Shown: positions 1-8,965, numbered from the stretch's first letter. The stretch: 64,000 nt of DNA from Nisaea sp. (GCF_034670185.1 NZ_JAXMNY010000001.1:1116001-1180000), one strand, 5' to 3'. Program-made: numbers and translations. The notes: generated from the sequence alone by a model not told the origin.

Positions 1-811
1 TTTCAAAGAAATCTCCTGTCGGCGCGCTCCCGGAGAACCGTTTCATGAAGAATCTGAAGATAGTATTCGCGGAAACACACCGGCCTACACTGTCAATGAC
101 AGCGAACCCTTCGGCCATGGATTCGATGGCGTCAGTTACGCGTTCGCGAGCCGCATTCGCAGCCTCTTCAGCCGTTGTCGCTGCCAGCGTTGCCTTGTTC
201 GCCTGCCGGTTTGAAAGAACCAGGCTGACGGTAAAGGCCGTGCCACAGAGGAACAGACCAACCAGGGAGACCATGATGTCATGGATCGCGGATTGGCGAT
301 CGCGGATATAGTTGACGAACCGAACTTGCTCGCCATGCATGATTCCCGCGGTCAGTTCCTGCGATAGCCTGGTGATGCTTTGGCCGGTGTCCAGGATGCT
401 CCTGACCGCTTCCGGCCGCGGCTGGGGTTTGAAACCATCATCGGCGATGATGCTGTCAATTTCCTCGATCTGGGACTGAATATTGTCGACTACCGGCTTC
501 ATGCCGCTTGCGTTCACAAGCTTGGCAAGATCCCCCTTGCGGAAGACCTGGACCCGGCTCCAAAGAATGTCGAAACGCGTGGATGTTTCCTTGGGAGATG
601 CGTTCTGGCCATTGTTTGTAAGATCGTAAAGGCTCTCACGGAAGCGGCCGAGTTCGAACTGTAATTGAGCTCCCGCCCAGACCGCATTTTCGGAAAGTCG
701 CGATTCAAGCGTCTCATCGACGGTAGTGACGTGCTTGAAGCCAAAACCAAGGCTAACGGTGAACGCCAGGACGATGAGTGCGAGAATGGACTTGCGAAGC
801 GATGCGGTCAT
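1..811 (-). CDS. Membrane sensor kinase-type protein, N-terminal part (cut by window edge)
   Basis: The minus strand is open for 270 codons from the ATG at 811 to the window edge, so the C-terminus is missing. TM1 lies at about residues 7-25, a roughly 150-residue helical periplasmic region follows, and TM2 lies at about 178-200. A linker leads into a PAS-like start at about 225-250 (DAIESMAEGFAVIDSVG). This layout is usual for histidine kinases or GGDEF proteins, but no catalytic domain is in view, so kinase is an inference. It lies 27 bp behind the oxidoreductase-fold gene ending at 839, probably in one operon, which suggests the secreted protein is its sensory partner. Confidence 0.7.
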   Translation of the reverse strand, partial: MTASLRKSILALIVLAFTVSLGFGFKHVTTVDETLESRLSENAVWAGAQLQFELGRFRESLYDLTNNGQNASPKETSTRFDILWSRVQVFRKGDLAKLVNASGMKPVVDNIQSQIEEIDSIIADDGFKPQPRPEAVRSILDTGQSITRLSQELTAGIMHGEQVRFVNYIRDRQSAIHDIMVSLVGLFLCGTAFTVSLVLSNRQANKATLAATTAEEAANAARERVTDAIESMAEGFAVIDSVGRCVSANTIFRFFMKRFSGSAPTGDFFE

Positions 812-838
812 GGGACTGGAACCTCTGCGAATGCGGAA

Positions 839-1348
839 TTATTCAACAACAATCCGGTTGAGCTGCCAGATCCATTTCTCGTTGTATTCAGCGCTCTGCA
901 GCTCGTTGTGTTGGTCGCGCGGATAAACGATCCAGATCGGTCCTTTTTCCCGAACGGACATTTCCTCGCCGTTCATCAGCAGCGCGAGAATGGCGTCATA
1001 CTTTTCGAAATCCGATGTCGGGATGGTGATCGCGTAGTCATTGAGCGCGATCGCGCGCAGATTAGACCCATCCGCCTGAACGAATTTCAGAACGTCGCGG
1101 ATCAGCGGGCCCTGGAATATCTGGACACCGTCGGTCCAGGCCGTTGTGGTGCGGATTTCCCTCTGCGGCAGAGTCATAAGCATCGCCCTGTCGAACGTTG
1201 CCTTACTGCCTTCATTCATGACGGCGATCTTGCCCGACACTTCCAAAATGACGTCATTCTGCGGGCGTTGCATTTCGCCATACGTCGATGTCGCAAACAG
1301 CGACACCACTCCGGCGAACAAGGCAATGAGAGAGCGGCGAGCGATCAT
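839..1348 (-). CDS. Secreted molybdopterin-oxidoreductase-fold protein without cysteine
   Basis: A 169-residue protein. I chose ATG 1348 because AAGGAGAT sits just upstream and an N-terminal signal peptide (MIARRSLIALFAGVV, cut near residues 22-25) begins there; longer starts add a charged, non-signal leader. The mature part resembles the stand-alone sulfite-oxidase-type pterin-binding domain (TTAWTDGVQIFQGPL, then ALNDYAITIP and WIVYPRD). Catalytic members bind molybdenum through a conserved cysteine; this protein has no cysteine at all, so an enzymatic role is doubtful. It is followed at 27 bp by a sensor-kinase-like gene. I infer a periplasmic ligand-binding or accessory role in signalling. 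Confidence 0.7.
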   Translation of the reverse strand: MIARRSLIALFAGVVSLFATSTYGEMQRPQNDVILEVSGKIAVMNEGSKATFDRAMLMTLPQREIRTTTAWTDGVQIFQGPLIRDVLKFVQADGSNLRAIALNDYAITIPTSDFEKYDAILALLMNGEEMSVREKGPIWIVYPRDQHNELQSAEYNEKWIWQLNRIVVE

Positions 1349-1605
1349 TGGGATCTCCTTCTGAATTGATCTACTCACCACCGGACGCAAACTTCGTTCC
1401 GTCTTCGCTTTATCCATAAAATTACGTTGAATCAGTTTGTTAGCATTTTCTGTGTGAGTTGTGAAAAGCGATTCCGTTGCAGAATGCAACGGCTCCGGTC
1501 GTTGCAATTTGCGAAACGGCTCAGCGTATTCCCTTGGTTTTCAGAGGCTTCGGTTTTGGCATGTCGGTTGCGTAGGAGGGGTATCTCAATGTTCGGAGTA
1601 CTCCC
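1349..1605. promoter_or_regulatory. Divergent intergenic region with a TTGCA-GAA-TGCAA inverted repeat
   Basis: This 257-bp gap separates the leftward oxidoreductase-fold gene from the rightward epimerase. A perfect 7-bp inverted repeat, CCGTTGC at 1474-1480 and GCAACGG at 1486-1492, with a further CGTTGCAA at about 1500, looks like an operator or a short hairpin. No clear -35/-10 pair was identified. An AGGAGGGG run at about 1574-1581 precedes an out-of-frame ATG at 1589, so it does not serve the epimerase start. Confidence 0.35.
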
Positions 1606-2535
1606 ATGCAATATCTCGTCACGGGCGGATGCGGCTTCATCGGGTCCCATCTCGTCGATAAACTTCTTGCCGATGGCCATTCGGTTCTGGTTCTGGACGA
1701 TCTTTCTACCGGTTCTCTCGACAATCTTAATCCCGAGGCGGAATTTGTCCGTGGTTGCATCACCGACCAGGCCGCTGTTGACGCGGCCATGCGTAATGTT
1801 GACGGGGTATTTCATCTGGCCGCTATCGCTTCGGTCGCCCGTTCCAACGAAGAATGGAGCTGGACCCACAAGGTCAACCTAACGGGCTTTGTCCATGTCG
1901 CCGACGCGGCGCGCGCCCGCAAATGTCCCGTTGTCTATGCTTCTTCAGCCGCGATCTATGGAGACAATTGCGCTTTGCCGCTGAGCGAGACGGATGAGCC
2001 GCGGCCTATGACGGCTTACGGAGCAGACAAGCTGGGCTGCGAGTTGCACGGTCGGGTGGGTGCCCTTATTCACGGCATTCCGACGACGGGATTGCGGTTT
2101 TTCAACGTTTATGGCCCGCGTCAGGATCCCAAATCTCCCTATAGCGGGGTGATCTCGATCTTTGCCGACCGGGTCATGCGTGGGGAGCCGCTGAAGGTCT
2201 TCGGCGACGGGCACCAGACCCGTGATTTTGTTTATGTGGGCGACGTGGTGCGCTGTCTTGACGCCGCAATGCAGACCCCAGTTCGGGGCGCCCGTGTCTT
2301 CAACGTGTGCACCGGGCGAGCGACGTCGATCCGCGAGCTTGCGCATCTCGTCATGATGGCCGCCGGCCGTGAAGTTGCCGTGCGCTATCTTGAAGCCCGC
2401 GCAGGAGATATCCATGCCTCAATCGGCGATCCAAGGAGACTCAGGTCAGCTTTCGGGTTCAAACCGGAGACTTCGGTTGGGACCGGCCTGATGCAGCTGT
2501 TGTCATCGTTGGGTGTAGGAGAGAAAGCCGCCTGA
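1606..2535 (+). CDS. NAD-dependent sugar epimerase/dehydratase (UDP-glucose 4-epimerase type)
   Basis: A 309-residue extended short-chain dehydrogenase. The NAD-binding Rossmann motif GGCGFIGSH is at residues 7-15, the catalytic YxxxK pair is Y138 and K142 with serines at 113-114, and RDFVYVGDVV with a C-terminal sugar-binding part completes the fold. Family members interconvert UDP-glucose/galactose or the N-acetyl forms; the exact substrate cannot be read from sequence. CGGAG lies 8 nt before ATG 1606. It stands at the left end of the polysaccharide locus on the opposite strand, so providing a UDP-Gal or UDP-GalNAc donor for that locus is plausible. A strong terminator follows. Confidence 0.85.
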   Translation: MQYLVTGGCGFIGSHLVDKLLADGHSVLVLDDLSTGSLDNLNPEAEFVRGCITDQAAVDAAMRNVDGVFHLAAIASVARSNEEWSWTHKVNLTGFVHVADAARARKCPVVYASSAAIYGDNCALPLSETDEPRPMTAYGADKLGCELHGRVGALIHGIPTTGLRFFNVYGPRQDPKSPYSGVISIFADRVMRGEPLKVFGDGHQTRDFVYVGDVVRCLDAAMQTPVRGARVFNVCTGRATSIRELAHLVMMAAGREVAVRYLEARAGDIHASIGDPRRLRSAFGFKPETSVGTGLMQLLSSLGVGEKAA

Positions 2536-2560
2536 CCTGGGGAATTCTTCCGAACAGGGA

Positions 2561-2594
2561 AAGCCGGCCTCAGCGAGTGAGGCCGGCTTTTTTT
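2561..2594 (+). terminator. Rho-independent terminator after the epimerase
   Basis: A 12-bp stem, AAGCCGGCCTCA at 2561-2572 and its complement at 2578-2589, has a 5-nt loop and runs into seven T (2588-2594). It ends the rightward epimerase transcript and lies between two convergent genes, the leftward operon ending at 2619. Confidence 0.9.
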
Positions 2595-2618
2595 GCGGCT
2601 GGTTATTCAAATGATGTA

Positions 2619-3638
2619 TCAGGCGGCCGCCAGGCGGTAGACAGCCTCCAGGCGCTGAACAAGACGATCCGCGGAGCATTCATGCCGGACATACTCCCAG
2701 CATTGCTCGCCAATAGTATCCCGTTCCGCGTCTTCGAGATGGGACCAGGTGCGGATAGCATCGCGCAATGCGCCTGTATCTTCTGGTGGTGCACACCAGC
2801 CGCGTCCCGCATCTGTCAATTGACGCAATGCTCCAACATCGAAAGCGGCAACCGGAACACCCTGCGCCATGGCCTCGAGCGCAGCCATGGGCAGACCTTC
2901 GGCACGGGACGGCATCACCAGCAGGCCGATGCCGGGCCAACGGCGATCAAGGTCCTCTACCGCTCCGTGAAACGTCACGTTTGCAGGCGCAATGGCTTCA
3001 AGCGAGCCGCTCATGGCCCCGTCGCCATAGATGCTGAAGGTCAGGTCCGGCAGGCCGCGCGCAATCTCGCAGAGTAGATCGGGGCCTTTTTCATGCGAAA
3101 GCCGTCCGATGAAGGCAATCTCGCGACCACGCCGTGGCGGGCAATTCCCGGGAACCCGGACACCGTTCGGAACCACCTCAGCGCCGCCAAATATCCTGGC
3201 GGCGATATCCTGGTTCACCGCGACAGCTTTACCGAGCGGCGCACTCAGCCTGTCGAGCAGGGTGTAGAGCCGGACTTTGCCGGTACCCGTATCACCATTG
3301 TGAAAGGTCGAGACCAGAGGTGTTCCAGTACGCCGGCAGGCGATGCGGCCAAAGATGTTGGCCTTGTACCCATGGGTGTGAACCAGTGCCGGTTGCTCAT
3401 CCGCGATGACAGTCACGAGATCCTTGATGGACCCGGAGAGACAGCGCCAGGGAATGCCCGCCCGGTCCAGCCGGTCTCGCAATGGATGCGCGCCATGATC
3501 GGCCAGGAAAACAACCTTGGTCTGTCTGCCTGCCTCTCGTTGCGCCTGAGCCAGCCCCAGGACATGGGTTTCAATCCCGCCAATGGCGCTTGAATCAAGC
3601 AGCTGCCATGTCGGACGACTGATTTGGCGTGTTTCCAT
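2619..3638 (-). CDS. GT4-type glycosyltransferase
   Basis: A 339-residue GT-B glycosyltransferase (family 4 fold). The start at 3638 (METRQ) is preferred over 3653 because GAGGAG lies 7 nt upstream; it overlaps the preceding gene by 44 bp, implying coupled translation. N-terminal GGIETH acceptor-side loop, VVPNGV and FIGRLSHEKGPD donor-domain signatures, and the E-x7-E block EGLPMAALE near residue 260 bind the nucleotide-sugar. It acts in the cytosol on lipid-linked intermediates. It is the last gene of the leftward polysaccharide operon. Donor and linkage are unknown. Confidence 0.88.
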   Translation of the reverse strand: METRQISRPTWQLLDSSAIGGIETHVLGLAQAQREAGRQTKVVFLADHGAHPLRDRLDRAGIPWRCLSGSIKDLVTVIADEQPALVHTHGYKANIFGRIACRRTGTPLVSTFHNGDTGTGKVRLYTLLDRLSAPLGKAVAVNQDIAARIFGGAEVVPNGVRVPGNCPPRRGREIAFIGRLSHEKGPDLLCEIARGLPDLTFSIYGDGAMSGSLEAIAPANVTFHGAVEDLDRRWPGIGLLVMPSRAEGLPMAALEAMAQGVPVAAFDVGALRQLTDAGRGWCAPPEDTGALRDAIRTWSHLEDAERDTIGEQCWEYVRHECSADRLVQRLEAVYRLAAA

Positions 3639-4695
3639 GCCATAGCTCCTCATAGTCGATCATCATGCGATCGAGCGAATAATGTTCCATGACGAAATCT
3701 CGTGGGTTCGAGACCTGAATTCGGGCGAGGGACCCGTATATGGCATCGACCACGGCGGCAGGCTCGGCCTTGGCGGCGACGAAACCGGAACCGGGATCCA
3801 TGGCGTCGAGTACCCCCCCGACATTTGTTGCGATCACCGGGATGCCGCAAGCCTGTGCTTCAAGCAAGGAGAGGGGCAGGCCTTCTGCCCTCGAACTCAG
3901 GCAGAAGCGATCCAGGGCCCGATAGAAATCTTCCATGGCATCGACCCTGCCAAGAAAATGTATCCTCCCGGCCATGCCGTTGGCGTCCACGCGCCGTATC
4001 AGGGATTCCCGTTCGGAGCCGTCTCCGGCAATCGCCAGATGCAACTCGGGAAATTCGGTCATCGCGTCGATTAGGATATCGACGCCTTTTACATGTTCGA
4101 GGCGCGCGGCGATGCCGAACATGGGAACGTCCAGCGGCAGGTTGAGGCTGGCGCGTGCGATACGGCTGTTTCCGGGGGTGAAGCGATTGGTATCGACACC
4201 GTTCGGAATCACCGTGATGTTCTCGAACCCGAGATGGAGGTTCATCTGTCCGGCGACATTCGGCGCATCTGCCACGAGCAGGTGTCGGAAGGCCCGCATG
4301 GCAGTCCTGACGATAAAACGCCGCCGCCTCGCGTCGAGATGCCAGGCGTCATGCTCGGTGTGAATGAGTTTGGCTATTCCGGCAAGACGCGCTGCGGCTC
4401 CGCCATATATCAGGGGGCCGACATGATGAGTGTGCACCACGTCGGCGCCAATCGCCGTCAGAGTGCGAGCGAGAGAGACAGCAAGGCGGGGCACAAGACC
4501 TGGCGGCTTCTCCATGAACAGAATCCGATCCGAGAATTCTCTGAGCCGCGGCCAGGCATTGATGGATTCTTCTCGTGTTCCCTCAAGGGAGATGATGGTA
4601 CTCCGGCTTCGGCTCCGGCGCGTCAGATCAAGAACCAGACATTCGAGACCGCCTGGGCGCAGGTGCTGGACGATTTGGACGACATGATCGCTCAT
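3595..4695 (-). CDS. GT4-type glycosyltransferase
   Basis: A 366-residue GT-B enzyme of family GT4. GGLE at residues 15-18 (acceptor loop), HTEHDAWH, VIPNGVDTNRF, GIAARLEHVKGVD and the E-x7-E motif EGLPLSLLE are all present, so the catalytic core is intact. ATG at 4695 overlaps the stop of the upstream Wzz-like gene by 4 bp (ATGA), a sign of translational coupling. It is paralogous in architecture to the next gene and probably adds a different sugar of the same repeat unit. The substrate cannot be assigned. Confidence 0.9.
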   Translation of the reverse strand: MSDHVVQIVQHLRPGGLECLVLDLTRRSRSRSTIISLEGTREESINAWPRLREFSDRILFMEKPPGLVPRLAVSLARTLTAIGADVVHTHHVGPLIYGGAAARLAGIAKLIHTEHDAWHLDARRRRFIVRTAMRAFRHLLVADAPNVAGQMNLHLGFENITVIPNGVDTNRFTPGNSRIARASLNLPLDVPMFGIAARLEHVKGVDILIDAMTEFPELHLAIAGDGSERESLIRRVDANGMAGRIHFLGRVDAMEDFYRALDRFCLSSRAEGLPLSLLEAQACGIPVIATNVGGVLDAMDPGSGFVAAKAEPAAVVDAIYGSLARIQVSNPRDFVMEHYSLDRMMIDYEELWHGNTPNQSSDMAAA

Positions 4696-6191
4696 GCTTT
4701 TGCCTCCTGTCTGAAGAACCGCATAAGGCGGCTTCTGCGATTGGTGTGCTGAGTGGGGCCATAGCCGGCGACCCGAGGCAGCCGGGTCAGAACCTTTAAT
4801 CCGGGGATGCGTTCCACATGGTCGACGGTGCGAATAGTCGTGTCCGAAATGTCGACGACCACGGCGAGACCCACTCCAAGGGCGAAACCGGCGACAAGGC
4901 CCATCACGGTGTAAAATACGGTCGGGAGGCCGGTGCGGGCCTTGGGGACCAATGGGGGGTTAACGACCTTCACGGTTTCCGAGGAATCGAAGCGGCCGAG
5001 AGATCCTGTTACCTGTGCCATTTCAAATCGCTCGGCGAGTTGCGCCACGATCTTCCGGAGAACGGTCACATCGCGCTGCAGGCTCGTCAGGGTCTGTTCG
5101 ACCATGCCGAAGGCATTGACCCTCTCGCGCAGGACGACTTCTTCTTCACCGAGGGTCTCTATTTCTTTTCCGAGCCGCTCGATCTGATCTTTCGCTTCCT
5201 GCAATCGCTCCAACTGAGAAACAACGAGTCCCTGTCCCTCGGCAACTCCAGACGAAATCATGTTCCAGAGACGATCAGGATCGTTGTTCAGAAGGGTGCG
5301 GCCAAGCGCGACTCTTTCACTGCGCTCATGTTCGAGCTGACCGACTTGCCGGAGCATTGCCTTGACCATGCTATGCTGGTCCGTATAGCGAGACCTCAAG
5401 ATCGACAGTTCCGTGCGCGCGACGACGAGCGCCTTATCCAGCTGGCCTACGACGGGATCGGTCTCCACAAGCTTCATCTTGATCGACGCGAAACTCGCGC
5501 GGTCGCCCGCGAGCTGGCTCGTTTTGTCAGAGAGAAAGCGCCTGACTTCAGCGAGGCGATCAACGTTGCGGATGTGCAGTTCGGGGAGGGAATCGGCATG
5601 TTCCGATTTGAAGTCGGCGAGCTGTCGTTCCAGTGTTTCCAGTTCCAACCGTTTGGATTGCAACTGTTCCCGCAAGAATTCTTCCGAGCCGTCGACGGCT
5701 GTCTGGCCCGGGGCCAATAGTCTGGTGATGAATTGGTGGCTGACCTCGGTCAGGAGCTTGTCCATGCCCTTTGCCACATTTGAGCGGTAGGTAATCTCGA
5801 CTACTTCGCCGCCGGTCAGGCGAAACATCAGGTTACTGTTGAGCCTTCCAGTCAGCATCTCAACCTCGCTCATCGGGGTGTCCTTGTTGATCCAACCGAG
5901 ATTCCAGAGCACTTCCTGAAGCGATTTCCGGATCCGGAGCTGCTCCACAAGAGCGTCCATGCGATCCTTCAATCGCGTCGATATTGCGAGATCCTGCAGA
6001 AACGGGTTGTGACTGGTCGGCTCCTGAATGAGCAGCGTTGTTTTCGCCGTGAAATAGCGCGGCGTCACAATGCCAATGGCGGTACCGACAAGGGGCATCA
6101 ACAGGATTGGGACGACGATGAGATAGCGTCGTTGCCAGGCCGCAGAAGCGATCCTGAGAATGATGTCCCGCAGTGACAGGATCGAGATCAT
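4692..6191 (-). CDS. Wzz-type polysaccharide co-polymerase (chain length determinant), no kinase domain
   Basis: A 499-residue inner-membrane protein with TM1 at about residues 24-46, a long periplasmic coiled-coil region (heptad-rich about 160-400), and TM2 at about 425-447 preceded by the proline-rich VVNPPLVPKA, the usual Wzz/GumC layout. The cytoplasmic tail is about 50 residues and carries no Walker motif or tyrosine cluster, so this is not a Wzc-type autokinase. It sets chain length together with the Wzy-like polymerase. ATGA overlaps join it to the genes on both sides. No partner BY-kinase is present in the locus. Confidence 0.88.
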   Translation of the reverse strand: MISILSLRDIILRIASAAWQRRYLIVVPILLMPLVGTAIGIVTPRYFTAKTTLLIQEPTSHNPFLQDLAISTRLKDRMDALVEQLRIRKSLQEVLWNLGWINKDTPMSEVEMLTGRLNSNLMFRLTGGEVVEITYRSNVAKGMDKLLTEVSHQFITRLLAPGQTAVDGSEEFLREQLQSKRLELETLERQLADFKSEHADSLPELHIRNVDRLAEVRRFLSDKTSQLAGDRASFASIKMKLVETDPVVGQLDKALVVARTELSILRSRYTDQHSMVKAMLRQVGQLEHERSERVALGRTLLNNDPDRLWNMISSGVAEGQGLVVSQLERLQEAKDQIERLGKEIETLGEEEVVLRERVNAFGMVEQTLTSLQRDVTVLRKIVAQLAERFEMAQVTGSLGRFDSSETVKVVNPPLVPKARTGLPTVFYTVMGLVAGFALGVGLAVVVDISDTTIRTVDHVERIPGLKVLTRLPRVAGYGPTQHTNRRSRLMRFFRQEAKA

Positions 6192-6538
6192 TTGCAGCCC
6201 GGAACGGAGGTGTCGACCGCCCTGGACGCGACCTGGCGCCGCAGTTCCTCAAGCGTGATATCGTCGGACAGGTCAGATCCCGCACCCGCCACGAAATCGG
6301 TTCCGGACATACCATGCGGGAGACCGGCCGTTTCGGCTGCCGGCGGCATGAATTCTCCACGTACCCGGGCCAGCATGCCCTCGACGGAAAGAGGGTCGGA
6401 CGGGACGATATCCCGGTCGGTTTTCATGAGTGCCAGATCTGCCGGTGCGATCAGATCGAATGGCGACTGAGCACAGGCGCCAGTGGCCAGCACGGCCAGC
6501 AACGCAAAGGCTTTCGCGGCGTTACGGAACTTCTGCAT
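6188..6538 (-). CDS. Small exported protein, possible lipoprotein
   Basis: A 116-residue protein with a hydrophobic N-terminal signal followed by LATGAC at residues 18-22. The cysteine and preceding small residues suggest lipidation, but Thr-Gly-Ala is a poor lipobox, so simple secretion is possible. The mature part is proline- and acid-rich with a predicted helix near 95-107 and a terminal cysteine (VPGCK). I do not recognise the family. Its 4-bp overlap with the Wzz-like gene and GAGG upstream of ATG 6538 place it firmly in the operon, suggesting a role in envelope assembly of the polysaccharide; no SLBB/Poly_export signature is visible. Confidence 0.75.
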   Translation of the reverse strand: MQKFRNAAKAFALLAVLATGACAQSPFDLIAPADLALMKTDRDIVPSDPLSVEGMLARVRGEFMPPAAETAGLPHGMSGTDFVAGAGSDLSDDITLEELRRQVASRAVDTSVPGCK

Positions 6539-6583
6539 TGGAACCTCCTCGTCCGGCTTATGCCGAATGCAAACTGAGATAAC

Positions 6584-8965
6584 TCAGTCCGAGAACCGCA
6601 GGTTCCGTGCCAATGCTGTAATGCTTTCTCGAAGGTGGAATAAATCCATGTGACTCAGGTGCTTATCCTTCATCCAGTCGCCGGAGATACGGTCATGTAT
6701 CACCTTGCGAAGTGCGACAGCCGTTGCATTTCGCGACGCTTCCTGGTCGAGCCACAGAAGCCAGCGCAAATCGATAATGCCGTCCGCCATATCCAGCAAA
6801 CCGCGGTCGATATCGGGGACACGCGGGCATTCGTCCGGCGTCGGATAGAGCCACTGGACGTCAGCTTCGCGACCATCGGTCGGATCGAACGGATCCGCGG
6901 TGGGCATCCGGGCGTGCCATTGCAGGTAGCCGTCGAGATCGTTGCGCCAGAGGAAGGTGCCGGCAGCCAAACGGGTCTGGCCGACATTGTAGATCATGGT
7001 TCTGGTTCCGTTATCCCTGAGCGCATCGATCGAGTCCTGATCGAGCCCGTATCCTGAATTAATCAGGGCAAGGTCGAACAGGGGGGCGACCTCCTGATCG
7101 CGCTCTGCATTGAAATGGCCTGCTATACGAGCCGTCGGTGCCGCCTTGCGGATTTCCCCGATCCAGGCCCGGAGTTTTTCCAGGTCGTGACCGTCATTGG
7201 AAACTTCATCCGCGGCCGACCAGTAGATAGTCTCCCCTCTACCGGTGAGATCGGTTTCCGCCTGCAGCAACTGGTCGGTCCAGTTTTTCGTGCCCTGGAG
7301 ACGTTTCAGGGGCGTGTAGCCGAGTAGGGGAGTCGAAAAACCGGCGAGCCTGACAGTCTGGATATCCCGCATCATCGTCTCAAGCGTTTCTACGGTCTTT
7401 GGTGCGGTCATGGGAGGTGCGACGCCAGTCAGGCCGAGAGACTTCAGCGTGGAGAGATCGCAAAGCCGGGCTTCGGTTGAGGACGTCTTGAACCAGCGGT
7501 GCAGCGGCAAGTCTTCAAGATAGATGCCTATGGTCTTGTTTGTTTCGGGAAGCGTGACATCGAGCACCTCCACGGAGATCGGCAAAGCTTGGCCAGCAAC
7601 GGTGATGCTGCCTTTGTAAAGGCCCGGAGGAGTTGCTTTCGGCACTGGAACAAGCACCGTGTAGCGCCTCGGCAGACCTGGAAGGATGGAAAGGTTAGCC
7701 GCATCTCCGCGCAGGTGACGGTCATCGGCGACGAGCAGGGTCGATGCCGTTTCCGGTCTGGTCAGGCGCCAGTGCCCTGCGAATAGCGTTCCCGGCAGAA
7801 ATGTGCCGAGGCGCTCGGGTGCTGCGAGAGACGTGGCCGGATCGATGATTTCACGCGGTGAGCGCACGGTGATTTCGAATCGTGCATGCGTTCCAGGCGC
7901 GGAAATGACTGTTCCGCCCCCGGTAATCTGGAGCGTTTCCGGCGCAGCTTCGGTCATTAAGTCGATCTTCTTGAAACGCCAGGTTTCGTCGAACCGCTTC
8001 CGGCGCTCGGCCTCGATGTTTTTGAGAGTGTGCGCATCACCGACAGATGTAAGAACAAGGCCGGACAGGAAAGTGGACGAAAGGTCCGAGCCGGCTAATT
8101 CGATGCTGATCTCACCGTCTTGGCTTTCGACCACATGCGTCACTTTTCCGCCGCGCCGTCCGCCGAAACCGTCCCAGGCGGTCGTGCCCGGATGCCATTC
8201 GTGCGCGCGTCCCTCCAGATAGACCTGACGTCGCCAGTCGGCATGCGTCATCCGGCGGTAGAATGCGGTCTCGCCATTGATCCGGATACGCCGTTCGAGG
8301 GCATGTGGCAGGTATTCCCACTCGCCCACATCTTCGGTCCAGAGGGTAACTTGCCAGATGCCGGGACGATGCTTGAGAACCAGTCGTTCTATGCCCTCGA
8401 CACCGTCGGCGATCAGTGCGTCTCCGCCCGGGCGGTCCCGGGTGCGCAGATTTCGTCCGATCAGCATCGGGTCGCCGGGTGCGACCTTGGTAAATCCTGG
8501 AAAGATGGCCCCGTCTTCGGGTCCGAAATCGAGGGCGATCACATCGCTTCCCGGCGCGTGAACCCGTTCTGGGATTTCGACCGTCGCATGCTCGACGGAG
8601 ACACGTTGATCGGAAGGAGACGCGAACAGCTTGGCCAGTGTCAGTGTCTGCCGGTCGAGCGGACGTCGGCGCGGTGTTTTCAACGAAGCAATGGGGACAC
8701 GAAAGGTGAACAATCCGGGCGGCACTTTGCGCTCCAGATTAACCCGGCTCCAGTAGTCGGCCGATTGCGCATCGTCGATCCGCAGTACGATGACCGCCGG
8801 CACCTCGTGGCCGTTCTTGCCGGACACCACGATCTCGGCGTCGTTGGGCGCCGAAGCCAGCGCGTTAATCGGCAGCTCGTAGCCTGTTGGGCCGGCATTG
8901 CTTTGGAACCAGACGCCACCTGACAGGAGCGCCGCGATCACCAAGGCAAGAATGAGACTTCTCAC
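6584..8965 (-). CDS. Large exported glycosidase-like protein (DUF4091-like C-terminal barrel)
   Basis: A 793-residue protein with an N-terminal signal or anchor (residues 3-20). The first half is beta-rich; a short beta domain with the block ATPPGLYKGSITV sits near the middle, and the last about 330 residues look like a TIM barrel with TIYWSAADEV and then NVGQTRLAAGTFLWRNDLDG. These blocks resemble uncharacterised DUF4091/DUF6067 glycoside-hydrolase-like proteins. The acidic pair in AADEV could be catalytic, by analogy only. Placed between glycosyltransferase and Wzz genes with 4-bp overlap to the upstream GT4, it probably edits, cleaves or binds the locus's own polymer outside the cytoplasm. 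Confidence 0.7.
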   Translation of the reverse strand: MRSLILALVIAALLSGGVWFQSNAGPTGYELPINALASAPNDAEIVVSGKNGHEVPAVIVLRIDDAQSADYWSRVNLERKVPPGLFTFRVPIASLKTPRRRPLDRQTLTLAKLFASPSDQRVSVEHATVEIPERVHAPGSDVIALDFGPEDGAIFPGFTKVAPGDPMLIGRNLRTRDRPGGDALIADGVEGIERLVLKHRPGIWQVTLWTEDVGEWEYLPHALERRIRINGETAFYRRMTHADWRRQVYLEGRAHEWHPGTTAWDGFGGRRGGKVTHVVESQDGEISIELAGSDLSSTFLSGLVLTSVGDAHTLKNIEAERRKRFDETWRFKKIDLMTEAAPETLQITGGGTVISAPGTHARFEITVRSPREIIDPATSLAAPERLGTFLPGTLFAGHWRLTRPETASTLLVADDRHLRGDAANLSILPGLPRRYTVLVPVPKATPPGLYKGSITVAGQALPISVEVLDVTLPETNKTIGIYLEDLPLHRWFKTSSTEARLCDLSTLKSLGLTGVAPPMTAPKTVETLETMMRDIQTVRLAGFSTPLLGYTPLKRLQGTKNWTDQLLQAETDLTGRGETIYWSAADEVSNDGHDLEKLRAWIGEIRKAAPTARIAGHFNAERDQEVAPLFDLALINSGYGLDQDSIDALRDNGTRTMIYNVGQTRLAAGTFLWRNDLDGYLQWHARMPTADPFDPTDGREADVQWLYPTPDECPRVPDIDRGLLDMADGIIDLRWLLWLDQEASRNATAVALRKVIHDRISGDWMKDKHLSHMDLFHLRESITALARNLRFSD

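Noticed and set aside
1427..1882. Plus-strand frame beginning before the epimerase, near an AGGAGGGG run
   Set aside because: Out of frame with the epimerase, whose fold and motifs cover the region; no recognisable product.
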